This document shows positions 10,834-19,722 of a stretch of 64,000 nucleotides of DNA, one piece after another. Each line of letters begins with the position of its first letter. The first letter of the stretch is position 1. Below the pieces are notes generated by a model. That model made no database searches and had not been told where the DNA came from. It worked only from the letters and a program-made list of their open reading frames with translations. Position numbers and translations under genes: made by a program. The stretch is from Mesorhizobium sp. J8 (GTDB lineage: Bacteria > Pseudomonadota > Alphaproteobacteria > Rhizobiales > Rhizobiaceae): contig NZ_AP024109.1 in the NCBI RefSeq assembly GCF_016591715.1, positions 6,384,001-6,448,000 on the forward strand. The letters are read 5' to 3'.

Positions 10834-11529
10834 TCAGGCAAGCGCGAAGTCGATGGCGGCCTCGGCATGGATGCGCGTCGTGTCGAACACGGGAATGTCG
10901 AAATCGCCGTGGCCGATCAGCATGGTGATCTCCGTGCAGCCCATGATGACGCCGTCGACCCCGTCGTCGCGCCGCATCCGGCCGACCTCGTCGACATAGG
11001 CGGATTTCGATTCGGGCCTGACGACGCCCTGGCAGAGCTCGTCATAGATCACCCTGTGCACCATGTCGCGGCCGGCGTGGTCCGGCACAACCGGCTGAAG
11101 GTCGTATTTGTCGGCAAGCCGGCCCTTGTAGAAATCCTGCTCCATAGTGAAGCGCGTCGCGAGCAGCGCGGGCCGCTTCACGCCCGTGGCGGCGACGGCC
11201 TGCCCGGTCGCGTCGGCGATGTGGATGAGCGGGATCGATATGGCCGCCTGCACCGCGTCGGCGAGCTTGTGCATCGTGTTGGTGCAGATCACCAGACCCT
11301 CGGCGCCGCCGGCCTCCAGCCTGCGCGCGGCTTCCACCAGAAGGGCGCCGGCGCCTTCCCAATCGCCCGCATGCTGCCGTTCCGCGATTTCGGCGAAATC
11401 GAACGACCACAACAACAGCTTCGCCGAATGCAGCCCGCCCAGCCGCTCGCGCACGATCTCGTTGAGCAGGCGGTAATAGATCGCCGTCGATTCCCAGCTC
11501 ATGCCGCCGATGAGGCCAAGGGTTTTCAC
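10834..11529 (-). CDS. Aspartate/glutamate racemase family protein
   Basis: Cofactor-independent racemase of the Asp/Glu family, 231 aa. Both catalytic cysteines are in place: C82 in CTNTMHK and C198 in GCTEITML. It begins with the family signature KTLGLIGGMSWEST. This version resembles YgeA-like broad-specificity racemases rather than MurI, because it lacks the MurI-type flanking motifs. The substrate is probably L-Asp or L-Glu. It starts with GTG at 11529, preceded by AGGAG. It diverges from the toxin-antitoxin pair, with a 67-bp spacer that carries the antitoxin promoter. Confidence 0.88.
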   Translation of the reverse strand: MKTLGLIGGMSWESTAIYYRLLNEIVRERLGGLHSAKLLLWSFDFAEIAERQHAGDWEGAGALLVEAARRLEAGGAEGLVICTNTMHKLADAVQAAISIPLIHIADATGQAVAATGVKRPALLATRFTMEQDFYKGRLADKYDLQPVVPDHAGRDMVHRVIYDELCQGVVRPESKSAYVDEVGRMRRDDGVDGVIMGCTEITMLIGHGDFDIPVFDTTRIHAEAAIDFALA

Positions 11530-11536
11530 AGCGGAC

Positions 11537-11567
11537 TTGCTCCTTTCCTATACAATCTCTATATTGT
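11537..11567 (+). promoter_or_regulatory. Promoter with overlapping operator dyad for the toxin-antitoxin operon
   Basis: A -35 box TTGCTC (11537-11542) and a -10 box TATATT (11560-11565) are 17 bp apart, the ideal sigma-70 spacing. An inverted repeat ACAAT-N6-ATTGT (11552-11567) overlaps the -10 box. This is where an autoregulating antitoxin would bind to repress the operon. Confidence 0.6.
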
Positions 11568-11596
11568 GACCACATGAGACTACAAGGGAGATCGCC

Positions 11597-11842
11597 TTGA
11601 AAACCGTCCAGCTTCGGGAGGCTAAGGCAGGGCTCTCGGCGCTTGTCGAGGCCGCGGGAAATGGTGAGCCTACTACCATCACCAGGCATGGCAAGGCGAT
11701 CGCCATGGTTGTTCCGATCGATGAGGGGCGAAAGCTTTATCCGCAGGGCAGCCAAAAAGCCTTTGTCGACTTCTTGCTTCAATACCCAGGCGGTATCGAA
11801 TTCGAGCGAAACGAATCGCCGTCACGGGACGTCGAGTTTTGA
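11597..11842 (+). CDS. Type II antitoxin, Phd/YefM family
   Basis: An 81-aa protein with the Phd/YefM N-terminus (MKTVQLREAKAGLSALVEAA) and the following ITRHGKAIAMVVPID motif. These form the DNA-binding and dimerisation domain. The C-terminal half should wrap and inhibit the toxin. Its stop codon overlaps the start of the PIN-domain toxin. The promoter directly upstream carries an inverted repeat over the -10 box, fitting conditional autoregulation. Base composition is less GC-rich than the neighbours, in line with horizontal mobility of such modules. Confidence 0.9.
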   Translation: MKTVQLREAKAGLSALVEAAGNGEPTTITRHGKAIAMVVPIDEGRKLYPQGSQKAFVDFLLQYPGGIEFERNESPSRDVEF

Positions 11843-12291
11843 GCGGTTACTTACTCGATACGTCGTTCCTGTCGGCCTTTGCACCTGACCGTCATCGGCT
11901 TCCCTCACATGTACTGACCTGGGTTGACGAACAGCGGGAACGTGGTTCCTGGCATACGTCATCCATCGTTGTTTTGGAGTTGGAAAAAGGCATTGCGAAA
12001 CTGAAGCGATCGGGCGCGAGTGCGAAGGCAGCGCGCATCGGCGAATGGTTCGAACGGCTGCTAACGGAATTCGATCAACGCATTCTGGCAGTGGACGTTA
12101 CAATCGCAAGAGAGGCAGGCAAGCTGGAAGATGCCGCAATCGCCAAAGGCTTCAATCCTGGCTTGGCGGACGTTGTGATCGCCTCGACTGCTCGTGTGAA
12201 CGGCATGTCCGTCTTAACGGCCAATGTCCGGCATTTTGCAATTCTCGATGTGCCCTATCTGAACCCGTTCGCAGAGGGCGGCTCGGCGTAA
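11839..12291 (+). CDS. vapC: Type II toxin, PIN-domain ribonuclease (VapC-like)
   Basis: PIN-domain RNase of 150 aa. Acidic metal ligands are visible at D7 (LLDTSF), E47 or E49 (VVLELEKG) and D111 (GLADVVIAS). The final T-x-N segment appears as LTANVRHF. VapC toxins cut tRNA or rRNA and stop translation unless bound by their antitoxin. I read the start as TTG at 11839, which overlaps the antitoxin TGA (TTGA). This forces coupling to antitoxin translation. No ATG or GTG is better placed. The target RNA cannot be inferred. Confidence 0.88.
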   Translation: MSGYLLDTSFLSAFAPDRHRLPSHVLTWVDEQRERGSWHTSSIVVLELEKGIAKLKRSGASAKAARIGEWFERLLTEFDQRILAVDVTIAREAGKLEDAAIAKGFNPGLADVVIASTARVNGMSVLTANVRHFAILDVPYLNPFAEGGSA

Positions 12292-12301
12292 TCTCGCAAC
12301 C

Positions 12302-14485
12302 TCAGAGGAAGCTCTGCGGGTCGATGTCGACCTGCACGCGAACCGAGCCGCGCAGCTTCGGCCCATTCGCCAGCATGGTACGGATGAAGCCCTGCATGTC
12401 GGCGCGCCGCTCGCCCTGGACGAGTAGGCGGAAACGATGACGCCCGCCGATCAGCGACAGCGGCGCCTCGGCCGGTCCCAGCACGAAGAGATCGGAGGCC
12501 TGCGGCGCCGAGCGCCGCAAGCCGCGCGCATGGCCTTCGGCCTCGCCCCGTGTCGCAGCACTCACGATGATGCCGGCGAGCCGGCCGAACGGGGGCAGCG
12601 CGGCCCGCTCGCGCTCGGCGATCTCGCGCTCGTAAAACGCTTCCGAATCGCCCGAGACGATCGCCCGCATCACAGGATGGTCGGGCTGGTAGGTCTGCAA
12701 CAGGCCGAGGCTCTTCTTGCCGGTGCGGCCCGCGCGGCCCGTCACCTGGCTGAGCAGCTGGAAGGTGCGCTCGGCCGCGCGCGGATCGCCATTGGCCAAG
12801 CCCAGATCCGCGTCGACCACGCCGACCAGCGTCATGCCGGGAAAATTGTGCCCCTTGGCAACGAGCTGCGTGCCGATGACGATGTCGGCCTCACCATTGG
12901 CGACGGCCTCCAGCTCGAGCCTGAGCCGGCGCACGCCGCCCAGAAGATCGGACGACAGTACGATGGTGCGGGCATCGGGGAAATGGGCGACCACTTCCTC
13001 GGCGATGCGCTCGACGCCGGGGCCGCAGGCCACCAGATGGTCGAGCGTGCCGCATTCCGGGCAAGCTTCCGGCCGCTTTTCGTTGTGGCCGCAATGATGG
13101 CAGACGAGCTGGCCGCGAAAGCGATGCTCGACCAGCCAGGCCGAGCAGACCGGGCAGCCGAAGCGATGGCCACAGACGCGGCAGAGCGTCAGCGGCGCAT
13201 AGCCGCGCCTGTTGAGGAAGAGCAGCGACTGCTCTTTTCTCTCCAGCGTGCGCTGCATCTGTTCCAAGAGCACCGGCGACAGGAAGCCGCCGCGCGCCGG
13301 CGGCGAGCGCCGCATGTCGATCGACTTCAGATCGGGAAGCGCTGCTTCCGCGAAGCGCGACGACAGCACGGCCCTGTCGTAGCGGCCCTGACTGGCGTTG
13401 ACCCGGCTTTCCACCGACGGCGTGGCCGAGGCGAGCACGACGGGAAAGCCGCCGATATGGCCGCGCACCACCGCCATGTCGCGCGCATTGTAGAAGACGC
13501 GGTCTTCCTGCTTGTAGGCGGGATCGTGCTCCTCGTCGACGACGATCAGGCCGAGTTCCTTGAACGGCAGGAACAGCGCCGAGCGCGCGCCGGCGACGAC
13601 GCGCACGCCGCCTTCGGCCACCTGTCGCCAGACGCGTTCGCGCATCCGCGGCGGCAGGTCGGAGTGCCACTCCGCCGGCTTGGCGCCGAACCGGTCCTGG
13701 AAGCGTTCGAGGAAGGCATGCGTCAGCGCGATTTCCGGCAACAGGATCAGCACCTGCCTGCCCTTGTTGAGCGCCGCCGCCACCGCCTCGAAATAGACTT
13801 CCGTCTTGCCCGACCCGGTGACGCCGTCGAGCAGCGTGACGTTGAAGGCATCGGCGGCGACAGCGGCACGCAGTTTATCCGCGGCCGCTTTCTGGTCCGG
13901 CATCAATTCCGGCACGGCGTGAGAGGGGTCGGGCGCCGCCACCACCGGCCGAGGCGGGATCATCACCGTCTCGAACACACCCTGTGCCCGCAATCCGTCG
14001 ATTACGGTCGAGGACACGCCAGCCGCATGCGCCAGCCCCGAGCGCGTCCAGGCCAGGCCGCCTTCAGCCGTCTCCAGCACGCGTCGCCGCGCGTCCGTCA
14101 ACCGGTCCGGCTCGGCCAGCGTGCGCTGCAACCCCTCGGTCCAGGGCTCCGGGTCGAAAGCCTCCGGCGCACGCAATAGCATGCGGGCCACCATGCCGGG
14201 GGCAGACAGTGTGTATTGCGCGATCCAGTCGACGAAGCGGCGCATCGCCTTGTCGATCGGCGGGCAGTCGAACACCTCCTCGATCGGCCGCAGTTTCTTC
14301 GCATCGACCGACTCGACCGCGCCGTCCCAGACGATGCCGGCCACCTGCCGGGGCCCGAGCGGCACGCGCACGATCGTGCCCGGCACCACGCGCATGCCGG
14401 GCGGCACGGCGTAGGTGTAGGGCCGCTCGGCGGGCATCGGCACCAGCACGGGCGCGGCCGCGACAAAGGGCGAATCTTCCATCAT
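12302..14485 (-). CDS. priA: Primosomal protein N' (replication restart helicase PriA)
   Basis: PriA, 727 aa, a 3'-to-5' superfamily 2 helicase that reloads the replisome at stalled forks. The N-terminal 3' DNA-binding domain is followed by Walker A (GVTGSGKTEVY), the DEEH box (VVDEEHDPAY) and a zinc-binding insert. The insert has paired cysteines (CRVCGHRFGCPVC, then CHHCG and CPECG). The C-terminal helicase lobe includes the QVTGRAGR motif. Two tandem ATG codons are possible at 14485 and 14482. The gene ends 10 bp from the convergent toxin gene. Confidence 0.98.
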   Translation of the reverse strand: MMEDSPFVAAAPVLVPMPAERPYTYAVPPGMRVVPGTIVRVPLGPRQVAGIVWDGAVESVDAKKLRPIEEVFDCPPIDKAMRRFVDWIAQYTLSAPGMVARMLLRAPEAFDPEPWTEGLQRTLAEPDRLTDARRRVLETAEGGLAWTRSGLAHAAGVSSTVIDGLRAQGVFETVMIPPRPVVAAPDPSHAVPELMPDQKAAADKLRAAVAADAFNVTLLDGVTGSGKTEVYFEAVAAALNKGRQVLILLPEIALTHAFLERFQDRFGAKPAEWHSDLPPRMRERVWRQVAEGGVRVVAGARSALFLPFKELGLIVVDEEHDPAYKQEDRVFYNARDMAVVRGHIGGFPVVLASATPSVESRVNASQGRYDRAVLSSRFAEAALPDLKSIDMRRSPPARGGFLSPVLLEQMQRTLERKEQSLLFLNRRGYAPLTLCRVCGHRFGCPVCSAWLVEHRFRGQLVCHHCGHNEKRPEACPECGTLDHLVACGPGVERIAEEVVAHFPDARTIVLSSDLLGGVRRLRLELEAVANGEADIVIGTQLVAKGHNFPGMTLVGVVDADLGLANGDPRAAERTFQLLSQVTGRAGRTGKKSLGLLQTYQPDHPVMRAIVSGDSEAFYEREIAERERAALPPFGRLAGIIVSAATRGEAEGHARGLRRSAPQASDLFVLGPAEAPLSLIGGRHRFRLLVQGERRADMQGFIRTMLANGPKLRGSVRVQVDIDPQSFL

Positions 14486-14575
14486 CAGGCGTGACCTTGC
14501 CTCGACTTTGCTCTAGATCAAAGGGGACCCTCTTATGTGCCTGGCCGACGCCGGGCGATCCCCAAGGAGACAGCC

Positions 14576-15232
14576 ATGAAGTTTTTCGTCGACACCGCTG
14601 ACATCAAGGAAATTAAGGAGCTGCACGATCTGGGGCTTCTCGACGGCGTCACCACCAACCCGTCGCTGATCCTGAAATCGGGCGGCAAGATCGCCGAAGT
14701 CACCAAGCAGATCTGCGACATCGTCGAAGGCCCGGTCTCGGCCGAGGTCGTCGCGACCGAATACAAGCAAATGATGGCCGAAGCCGAGGTGCTGGCCAAG
14801 ATCGCACCGAACGTAGCCATCAAGGTGCCGCTGACGCTGGACGGCCTCAAGGCCTGCAAGACCATCCGCACCGAGATGAACCGCATGGTCAACGTCACGC
14901 TCTGCTTCTCCGCCAACCAGGCGCTGCTCGCCGCCAAGGCCGGCGCCTCCTTCATCTCGCCCTTCGTCGGCCGCATCGACGACACCGGCTCGGACGGCAT
15001 GGAGCTGATCTCGGAAATCCGCACCATCTACGACAATTACGATTTCAAGACCGAGATCCTCACCGCTTCGGTGCGCACCGTGAACCACGTCAAGCAGGCC
15101 GCGCTGATCGGTGCCGATATCGTCACCGCGCCGCCGGCGACGCTGAAGGCGCTGGTCAATCACCCGCTGACCGACAAGGGCCTCGCCGCCTTCCTCGCCG
15201 ACTGGGCCAAGACCGGCCAGAAGATCGGCTGA
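14576..15232 (+). CDS. fsa: Transaldolase / fructose-6-phosphate aldolase, TalC/MipB type
   Basis: A 218-aa short-form transaldolase. The Schiff-base lysine is K83 in NVAIKVPLT. The motifs GVTTNPSLI and [11 protein letters not shown] mark the family. It either transfers dihydroxyacetone units in the pentose phosphate pathway or cleaves fructose 6-phosphate; sequence alone does not decide. The ATG at 14576 has AAGGAGA at the right distance, and the upstream in-frame codons do not look coding. It is divergent from priA and followed by an intrinsic terminator. Confidence 0.93.
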   Translation: MKFFVDTADIKEIKELHDLGLLDGVTTNPSLILKSGGKIAEVTKQICDIVEGPVSAEVVATEYKQMMAEAEVLAKIAPNVAIKVPLTLDGLKACKTIRTEMNRMVNVTLCFSANQALLAAKAGASFISPFVGRIDDTGSDGMELISEIRTIYDNYDFKTEILTASVRTVNHVKQAALIGADIVTAPPATLKALVNHPLTDKGLAAFLADWAKTGQKIG

Positions 15233-15252
15233 GGCCATCCGATCTGAAAAAG

Positions 15253-15279
15253 AAAAAGGCCGGGCGACCGGCCTTTTTT
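15253..15279 (+). terminator. Intrinsic terminator after the transaldolase gene
   Basis: An 11-bp perfect stem (15253-15263 with 15268-15278) with loop GCGA ends in a run of T. It lies about 20 bp after the stop codon. Confidence 0.9.
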
Positions 15280-15301
15280 CGTAGGCGCAGGCGGTGCGCC
15301 A

Positions 15302-15442
15302 AGGCATGTTAAGATTCAGGTCAGGGCGAGCCGAAAATGACGGTTTGCGAGAACCGGAGCGGAGCGTACTTAAAGTACGTGAGCACCGGAAGCGCAGGAA
15401 GTCGCCGTTCCCAGGCCGGCCTCACCTGAATATGACATGCCT
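15302..15442. repeat. 140-bp palindromic repeat, family A copy 1
   Basis: The element starts AGGCATGT and ends ACATGCCT. ATTCAGGTCAGG on the left faces CTCACCTGAATAT on the right. The centre carries GAACCGGAGCGGAGCGTACT, a small CGTACTT/AAGTACG hairpin, and GAGCACCGGAAGCGCAGG. Two more copies are at 18680-18820 and 24181-24320. Its last base overlaps the stop codon of lptE. Confidence 0.9.
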
Positions 15443-16023
15443 CAGGCTTTCTTGCCGTGCTTGGCCAGATCCTGCGCGATCGACAACCGCAGCAGGTCGG
15501 CCAGCTCGCGGGCGGCGCGGTTCTCGGCGTCGATCTGTGCGCGATAGGCCGCGAATTCCTGGCGCGGACGGTCGAAGGACGAGGGGATCGAGCGCTTGCC
15601 GACGGCAATCACCGTGTTGGTCGCGGTGTCTCTCAGCACATAGTTGGCCGTCAGCGTGACCGTGCCCGCCGTCGGCTCGTCTTCCTGGGTCTGCACCTGC
15701 ACGATCGCCGCCGATTCGACCAGCTCGGTGACGCCGAGATCGAGCGTGTAGGCCGGCGAGGCCGGCTCGCCCGAGCCCTGCCCGAAGGCGAAGATCAGAT
15801 TGTTGCGCACCTGCTGCGCGTAGCGGGTCTTGACCGGCTTGATCGAGATGGAGGCGAGTTCGGCGGAGGCGCTGAGCTGCGATCCGGGCGACAGCGGCTG
15901 GTTGGAATAGAGCGGCCGCACCGTGCAGGCCGAGACCAGCGCAAGCGCGGCGGCCATGCCGCAGACCGCAAGGCGGCCGCGCAAGCGGAGCGCTTCTGAC
16001 TTCACCGGATCAGGCAACGACAT
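15442..16023 (-). CDS. lptE: LPS assembly lipoprotein LptE
   Basis: A 193-aa lipoprotein that plugs the LptD barrel in the outer membrane and helps deliver lipopolysaccharide. The signal peptide ends at a lipobox (LVSAC) with the lipidated cysteine at C33, followed by TVRPLYS, typical of alphaproteobacterial LptE. The start overlaps the end of leuS by 14 bp, so the two form an operon. The linkage leuS-lptE is conserved widely in proteobacteria. The C-terminus runs into a family A repeat that supplies its stop codon. Confidence 0.9.
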   Translation of the reverse strand: MSLPDPVKSEALRLRGRLAVCGMAAALALVSACTVRPLYSNQPLSPGSQLSASAELASISIKPVKTRYAQQVRNNLIFAFGQGSGEPASPAYTLDLGVTELVESAAIVQVQTQEDEPTAGTVTLTANYVLRDTATNTVIAVGKRSIPSSFDRPRQEFAAYRAQIDAENRAARELADLLRLSIAQDLAKHGKKA

Positions 16024-18637
16024 TGACGATCCTCTGCGGGACGATGATCACCTTGCGCGGAGCTTTACCATCGAGCGCTTTTTGCACGAAGTCGAGAGCC
16101 AGCACCGCTTTTTCGACGGCACCTTGATCCGCGTCGCGGGCAATTGTCAAATCCCCGCGCTTCTTGCCGTTGACCTGCACCGGCAGCACGATCTCGTTGT
16201 CGACGACCAGCGCCGGATCGTAGACCGGCCACGGCCGCTCGGCGACCATTTGCGTGCCGCCCAGCGCCTCCCAGCATTCCTCCGCCAGATGCGGCATGAC
16301 CGGCGCGATGATGTGCACCAGGATTTCCACGGCCTCGCGGCAGGCGCTTTTCAGCGCGGCGTCCGCCTTGCCCTCCGAGACATCGTTGAGCGGCGGCGCC
16401 AGCACGTTGGCGAGCTCGTAGATGCGGGCGATGGCGCGGTTGAAGCCGAGCTTCTCGATGTCTTCGCCGACCGCCTTCAGGCTCTTGTGCGCGGCCTTGG
16501 ACACGGCGCCCGCCTCGCCATCTTTCGCCGCCGCCGGCGTCACGCCGGGTAGCTGCTCGGCCGCGATCTGCACGAGGCGCCAGATGCGCTGCACGAAGCG
16601 GTGCGCGCCGGCTGCGCCGTCGTCGGTCCATTCGACGTCGCGCTCGGGCGGCGAATCCGACAGCATGAACCAGCGCGCCGTGTCGGCGCCGTAGCCGTCG
16701 GTGATCTCTTCCGGGCTCACCGTGTTCTTCTTCGACTTCGACATCTTCTCCAGCGCGCCGATCGTCGCCTCCTCGCCGGTGGCGATCTCGACGGCGCGGC
16801 GCTTGCCGCCTGCGTCCTCGAGCCTGACCTCGCTCGGCGACAGCCAGCGTCCGTTGTTGGATGGGCCCCCGACACGGTAGGTCTCGTGCACCACCATGCC
16901 TTGCGTGAACAGGCCCTTGAACGGCTCGGCCAGATTGAGGTGACCGGTCTCGCGCATGGCGCGGGTGAAGAAGCGCGAATAGAGCAGATGCAGGATCGCG
17001 TGCTCGATGCCGCCGATATACTGGTCGACGGCCAGCCACTCATCGGCCGCCTTCGGCTCGGTCGGCTCGTTGGCCCAGGGCGCCGTGAAGCGCGCGAAAT
17101 ACCAGGACGAATCGACAAAGGTGTCCATCGTGTCGGTCTCGCGCCGCGCATCGCGGCCGCATTGCGGACACTTCACATGACGCCAGGTCGGATGCCGGTC
17201 GAGCGGATTGCCCGGACGGTCGAACTCGATGTCGTCGGGCAGCTTCACCGGCAGGTCCGCCTTCGGCACCGGCACCACGCCGCAGGCCTCGCAATGGATC
17301 ATCGGGATCGGACAGCCCCAGTAGCGCTGGCGCGAAATGCCCCAGTCTCGCAGGCGGAAATTCACCTTGCGCTCCGCCATCGGCCGGCCGCCGATCGTCT
17401 TTGCTTCGAGCAGCTTCGCCACTTCATTGAAGGCCTTTTCGGGCTTCATGCCGTCGAGGAAGCGCGAATTGATCATCACGCCGTCATCGACATAGGCCTC
17501 CTCGACGATCTGGAAGGTCTTGGCGTCGGCGCCTTCCGGCATCACCACCGGGATCACCGGCAGGCCGTATTTGTTGGCGAAGTCGAGGTCGCGCTGGTCG
17601 CCCGACGGGCAGCCGAAAATGGCGCCCGTGCCATATTCCATCAGCACGAAATTGGCGACATAGACCGGCAGCGTCCAGGTCTCGTCGAACGGATGGACGA
17701 CGCGGATGCCGGTGTCGAAGCCCTTCTTCTCGGCCGTCTCCAGCGCCGCCACCGAGGTGCCCATGTGACGGACCTCCTCGATGAACTTCGCCAGCTCGAC
17801 ATTCTCCTCGGCGGCTTTTCGCGCCAGCGGATGGTCTGCGGCGACCGCCATGAAGGAGGCGCCGAAGATGGTGTCCGGCCGGGTCGTATAGACTTCCAGC
17901 TCATGGGCGTCACCGACCGGCTTTGCCAAAGGCCAGCGGATCAGCAGCCCTTCCGAGCGGCCGATCCAGTTGTGCTGCATCAGCTTGACCTTCTCCGGCC
18001 ACTCTTCGAGCAGGTTGAGCGAGTCCAGCAGGTCCTGCGCGAAGTCGGTGATCTTGAAGAACCATTGCGTCAGCTCGCGCTGCTCGACCAGCGCGCCCGA
18101 ACGCCAGCCGCGGCCGTCGATGACCTGCTCGTTGGCAAGCACCGTCATGTCCTCCGGGTCCCAGTTGACCTTGGAGGATTTGCGCGTCACCAGCCCCTTC
18201 TCGACGAAATCGAGGAACAGCATCTGCTGGCGGTGATAGTAGTCGACGTCACAGGTCGCGAACTCGCGCGCCCAGTCGAGCGACAGGCCCATCATCTTGA
18301 GCTGCTCGCGCATGACCGCGATGTTTTCGTAGGTCCAGTCCTTGGGATGGACCTTGTTCTGCATGGCGGCGTTTTCGGCCGGCATGCCGAACGCGTCCCA
18401 GCCCATCGGATGCAACACGTTGAAGCCCTTGGCCCGCTTGTAGCGCGCTACCACGTCGCCCATCGTGTAGTTGCGGGTGTGGCCGATATGGATCTTGCCC
18501 GACGGATAGGGGAACATCTCGAGCACGTAGTATTTCGGCTTCGGGTCGTCGTTGCGGGCCTCGAACAGCTTCTTTTCGGCCCAGGCCTTCTGCCATTTGG
18601 GCTCTGACGTGCGCGGATTGTATCGTTCAGTTGCCAT
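16010..18637 (-). CDS. leuS: Leucyl-tRNA synthetase
   Basis: Class I aminoacyl-tRNA synthetase, 875 aa with the start at ATG 18637 ([16 protein letters not shown]). The HIGH motif appears in [15 protein letters not shown] near the N-terminus. A CP1 editing domain follows, and the KMSKS loop is [10 protein letters not shown]. Zinc-like cysteine pairs (CEACGVVP and CPQCGRD) are present. The frame stays open upstream to 18859, but that extra stretch is encoded by a family A repeat and is not part of the protein. No strong Shine-Dalgarno is visible before the chosen start. LptE follows in the same transcript. Confidence 0.98.
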   Translation of the reverse strand: MATERYNPRTSEPKWQKAWAEKKLFEARNDDPKPKYYVLEMFPYPSGKIHIGHTRNYTMGDVVARYKRAKGFNVLHPMGWDAFGMPAENAAMQNKVHPKDWTYENIAVMREQLKMMGLSLDWAREFATCDVDYYHRQQMLFLDFVEKGLVTRKSSKVNWDPEDMTVLANEQVIDGRGWRSGALVEQRELTQWFFKITDFAQDLLDSLNLLEEWPEKVKLMQHNWIGRSEGLLIRWPLAKPVGDAHELEVYTTRPDTIFGASFMAVAADHPLARKAAEENVELAKFIEEVRHMGTSVAALETAEKKGFDTGIRVVHPFDETWTLPVYVANFVLMEYGTGAIFGCPSGDQRDLDFANKYGLPVIPVVMPEGADAKTFQIVEEAYVDDGVMINSRFLDGMKPEKAFNEVAKLLEAKTIGGRPMAERKVNFRLRDWGISRQRYWGCPIPMIHCEACGVVPVPKADLPVKLPDDIEFDRPGNPLDRHPTWRHVKCPQCGRDARRETDTMDTFVDSSWYFARFTAPWANEPTEPKAADEWLAVDQYIGGIEHAILHLLYSRFFTRAMRETGHLNLAEPFKGLFTQGMVVHETYRVGGPSNNGRWLSPSEVRLEDAGGKRRAVEIATGEEATIGALEKMSKSKKNTVSPEEITDGYGADTARWFMLSDSPPERDVEWTDDGAAGAHRFVQRIWRLVQIAAEQLPGVTPAAAKDGEAGAVSKAAHKSLKAVGEDIEKLGFNRAIARIYELANVLAPPLNDVSEGKADAALKSACREAVEILVHIIAPVMPHLAEECWEALGGTQMVAERPWPVYDPALVVDNEIVLPVQVNGKKRGDLTIARDADQGAVEKAVLALDFVQKALDGKAPRKVIIVPQRIVNVVA

Positions 18638-18679
18638 CGGATGTTTTTCACTTAAAAGCAGGGGCACGGTGCTGGATTG

Positions 18680-18820
18680 AGGCGTGTTGATATTCAGGTC
18701 AGGCCGAGCCGAAAATGGCGGGTTCCGAGAACCGGAGCGGAGCGTACTTGAGTACCTGAGCACCGGAAACGCAGGAAACCGGCATTTGCAGGCCGGCATC
18801 ACCTGAATATCGACACGCCT
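18680..18820. repeat. 140-bp palindromic repeat, family A copy 2
   Basis: The best-preserved copy. The terminal 20-bp arms (18680-18699 and 18801-18820) are inverted repeats with a single mismatch and contain ATATTCAGGT/ACCTGAATAT. It lies in the leuS 5' region, between leuS and the divergent PLP-protein gene. Any leuS promoter must lie inside it or downstream of it. Confidence 0.9.
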
Positions 18821-18925
18821 GGCCGGCAGCCGAGACAATGTCGTCGCGGTGTTCACCATGGATTGCCGGACCCGTCAACTGCGGCGAGCCGGCCCGGCCA
18901 TGAAAACTATAGGCAGGATAGTGGC

Positions 18926-19588
18926 ATGACGAATGCCGTAGAGCAGCTTCACGCGGTCAAGGCGAGGATCGCGAGCGCCGAGCGAGAGGCAATGCGCGAG
19001 CCCGGCGCCGTCACGCTGGTGGCCGTGTCGAAGACCTTCACGGCCGAGGACATCCGCCCTGTGATCGAGGCCGGCCAGCGCGTTTTCGGCGAGAACCGCG
19101 TGCAGGAAGCCCAGGGCAAATGGCCGGCGCTGAAGGCGGCATTTGCCGGTCTGGAACTGCATCTGATCGGCCCGCTTCAATCCAACAAGGCGAAGGAAGC
19201 GGTGGCGCTTTTCGATGTCATCGAGACCGTCGACCGCGAGAAGATCGCCGCGGAGCTTTCGAAGGAAATGGCCCGGCAGGGCCGGGCACCAAAACTTTAC
19301 GTCCAGGTCAACACCGGTTCCGAGCCGCAGAAGGCCGGCATCGAGCCGCGCGAGGCGGTTGCCTTCGTCAAGCGCTGCCGCGATGCGCACGGCCTCGCCA
19401 TCGAGGGCCTGATGTGCATCCCGCCGGCGGAGGAAAACCCCGGCCCGCATTTCGCGCTGCTGGAGAAGCTCGCCCGCGAGGCCGGCGTCGCCAAGCTCTC
19501 GATGGGCATGTCCGGCGACTACGAGACCGCCATCGCCTTCGGCGCGACCAGCGTCAGGGTGGGGTCGGCGATCTTCGGCAGCCGGTAA
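18926..19588 (+). CDS. YggS family pyridoxal-phosphate homeostasis protein
   Basis: A 220-aa alanine-racemase-like TIM-barrel protein that binds pyridoxal 5'-phosphate at K36 (VAVSKTF). It helps balance B6 vitamers and amino acids. Family signatures include FGENRVQEAQGKW, HLIGPLQSNK and LSMGMSGDYETAI. I chose ATG 18926 because upstream in-frame codons are repeat-derived. It is divergent from leuS with a family A repeat between them. Confidence 0.95.
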   Translation: MTNAVEQLHAVKARIASAEREAMREPGAVTLVAVSKTFTAEDIRPVIEAGQRVFGENRVQEAQGKWPALKAAFAGLELHLIGPLQSNKAKEAVALFDVIETVDREKIAAELSKEMARQGRAPKLYVQVNTGSEPQKAGIEPREAVAFVKRCRDAHGLAIEGLMCIPPAEENPGPHFALLEKLAREAGVAKLSMGMSGDYETAIAFGATSVRVGSAIFGSR

Positions 19589-19722
19589 GCGCCTCGACCG
19601 CTCGTCACGATCTCGTTACCGGCCCGCCAGCCGGACGATATCGTCCCGCCTTGGCTTGAAACGAAACGGTCCGTTCCTATTTGCCTGTTGTCATTCAAAC
19701 CTTCTCTCGGGGAAAGCACACC

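Noticed and set aside
18638..18859. N-terminal extension of LeuS through the upstream open frame
   Set aside because: The extra residues are encoded by a family A repeat, and the same peptide-like string appears in frames of the other copies; LeuS begins at 18637.
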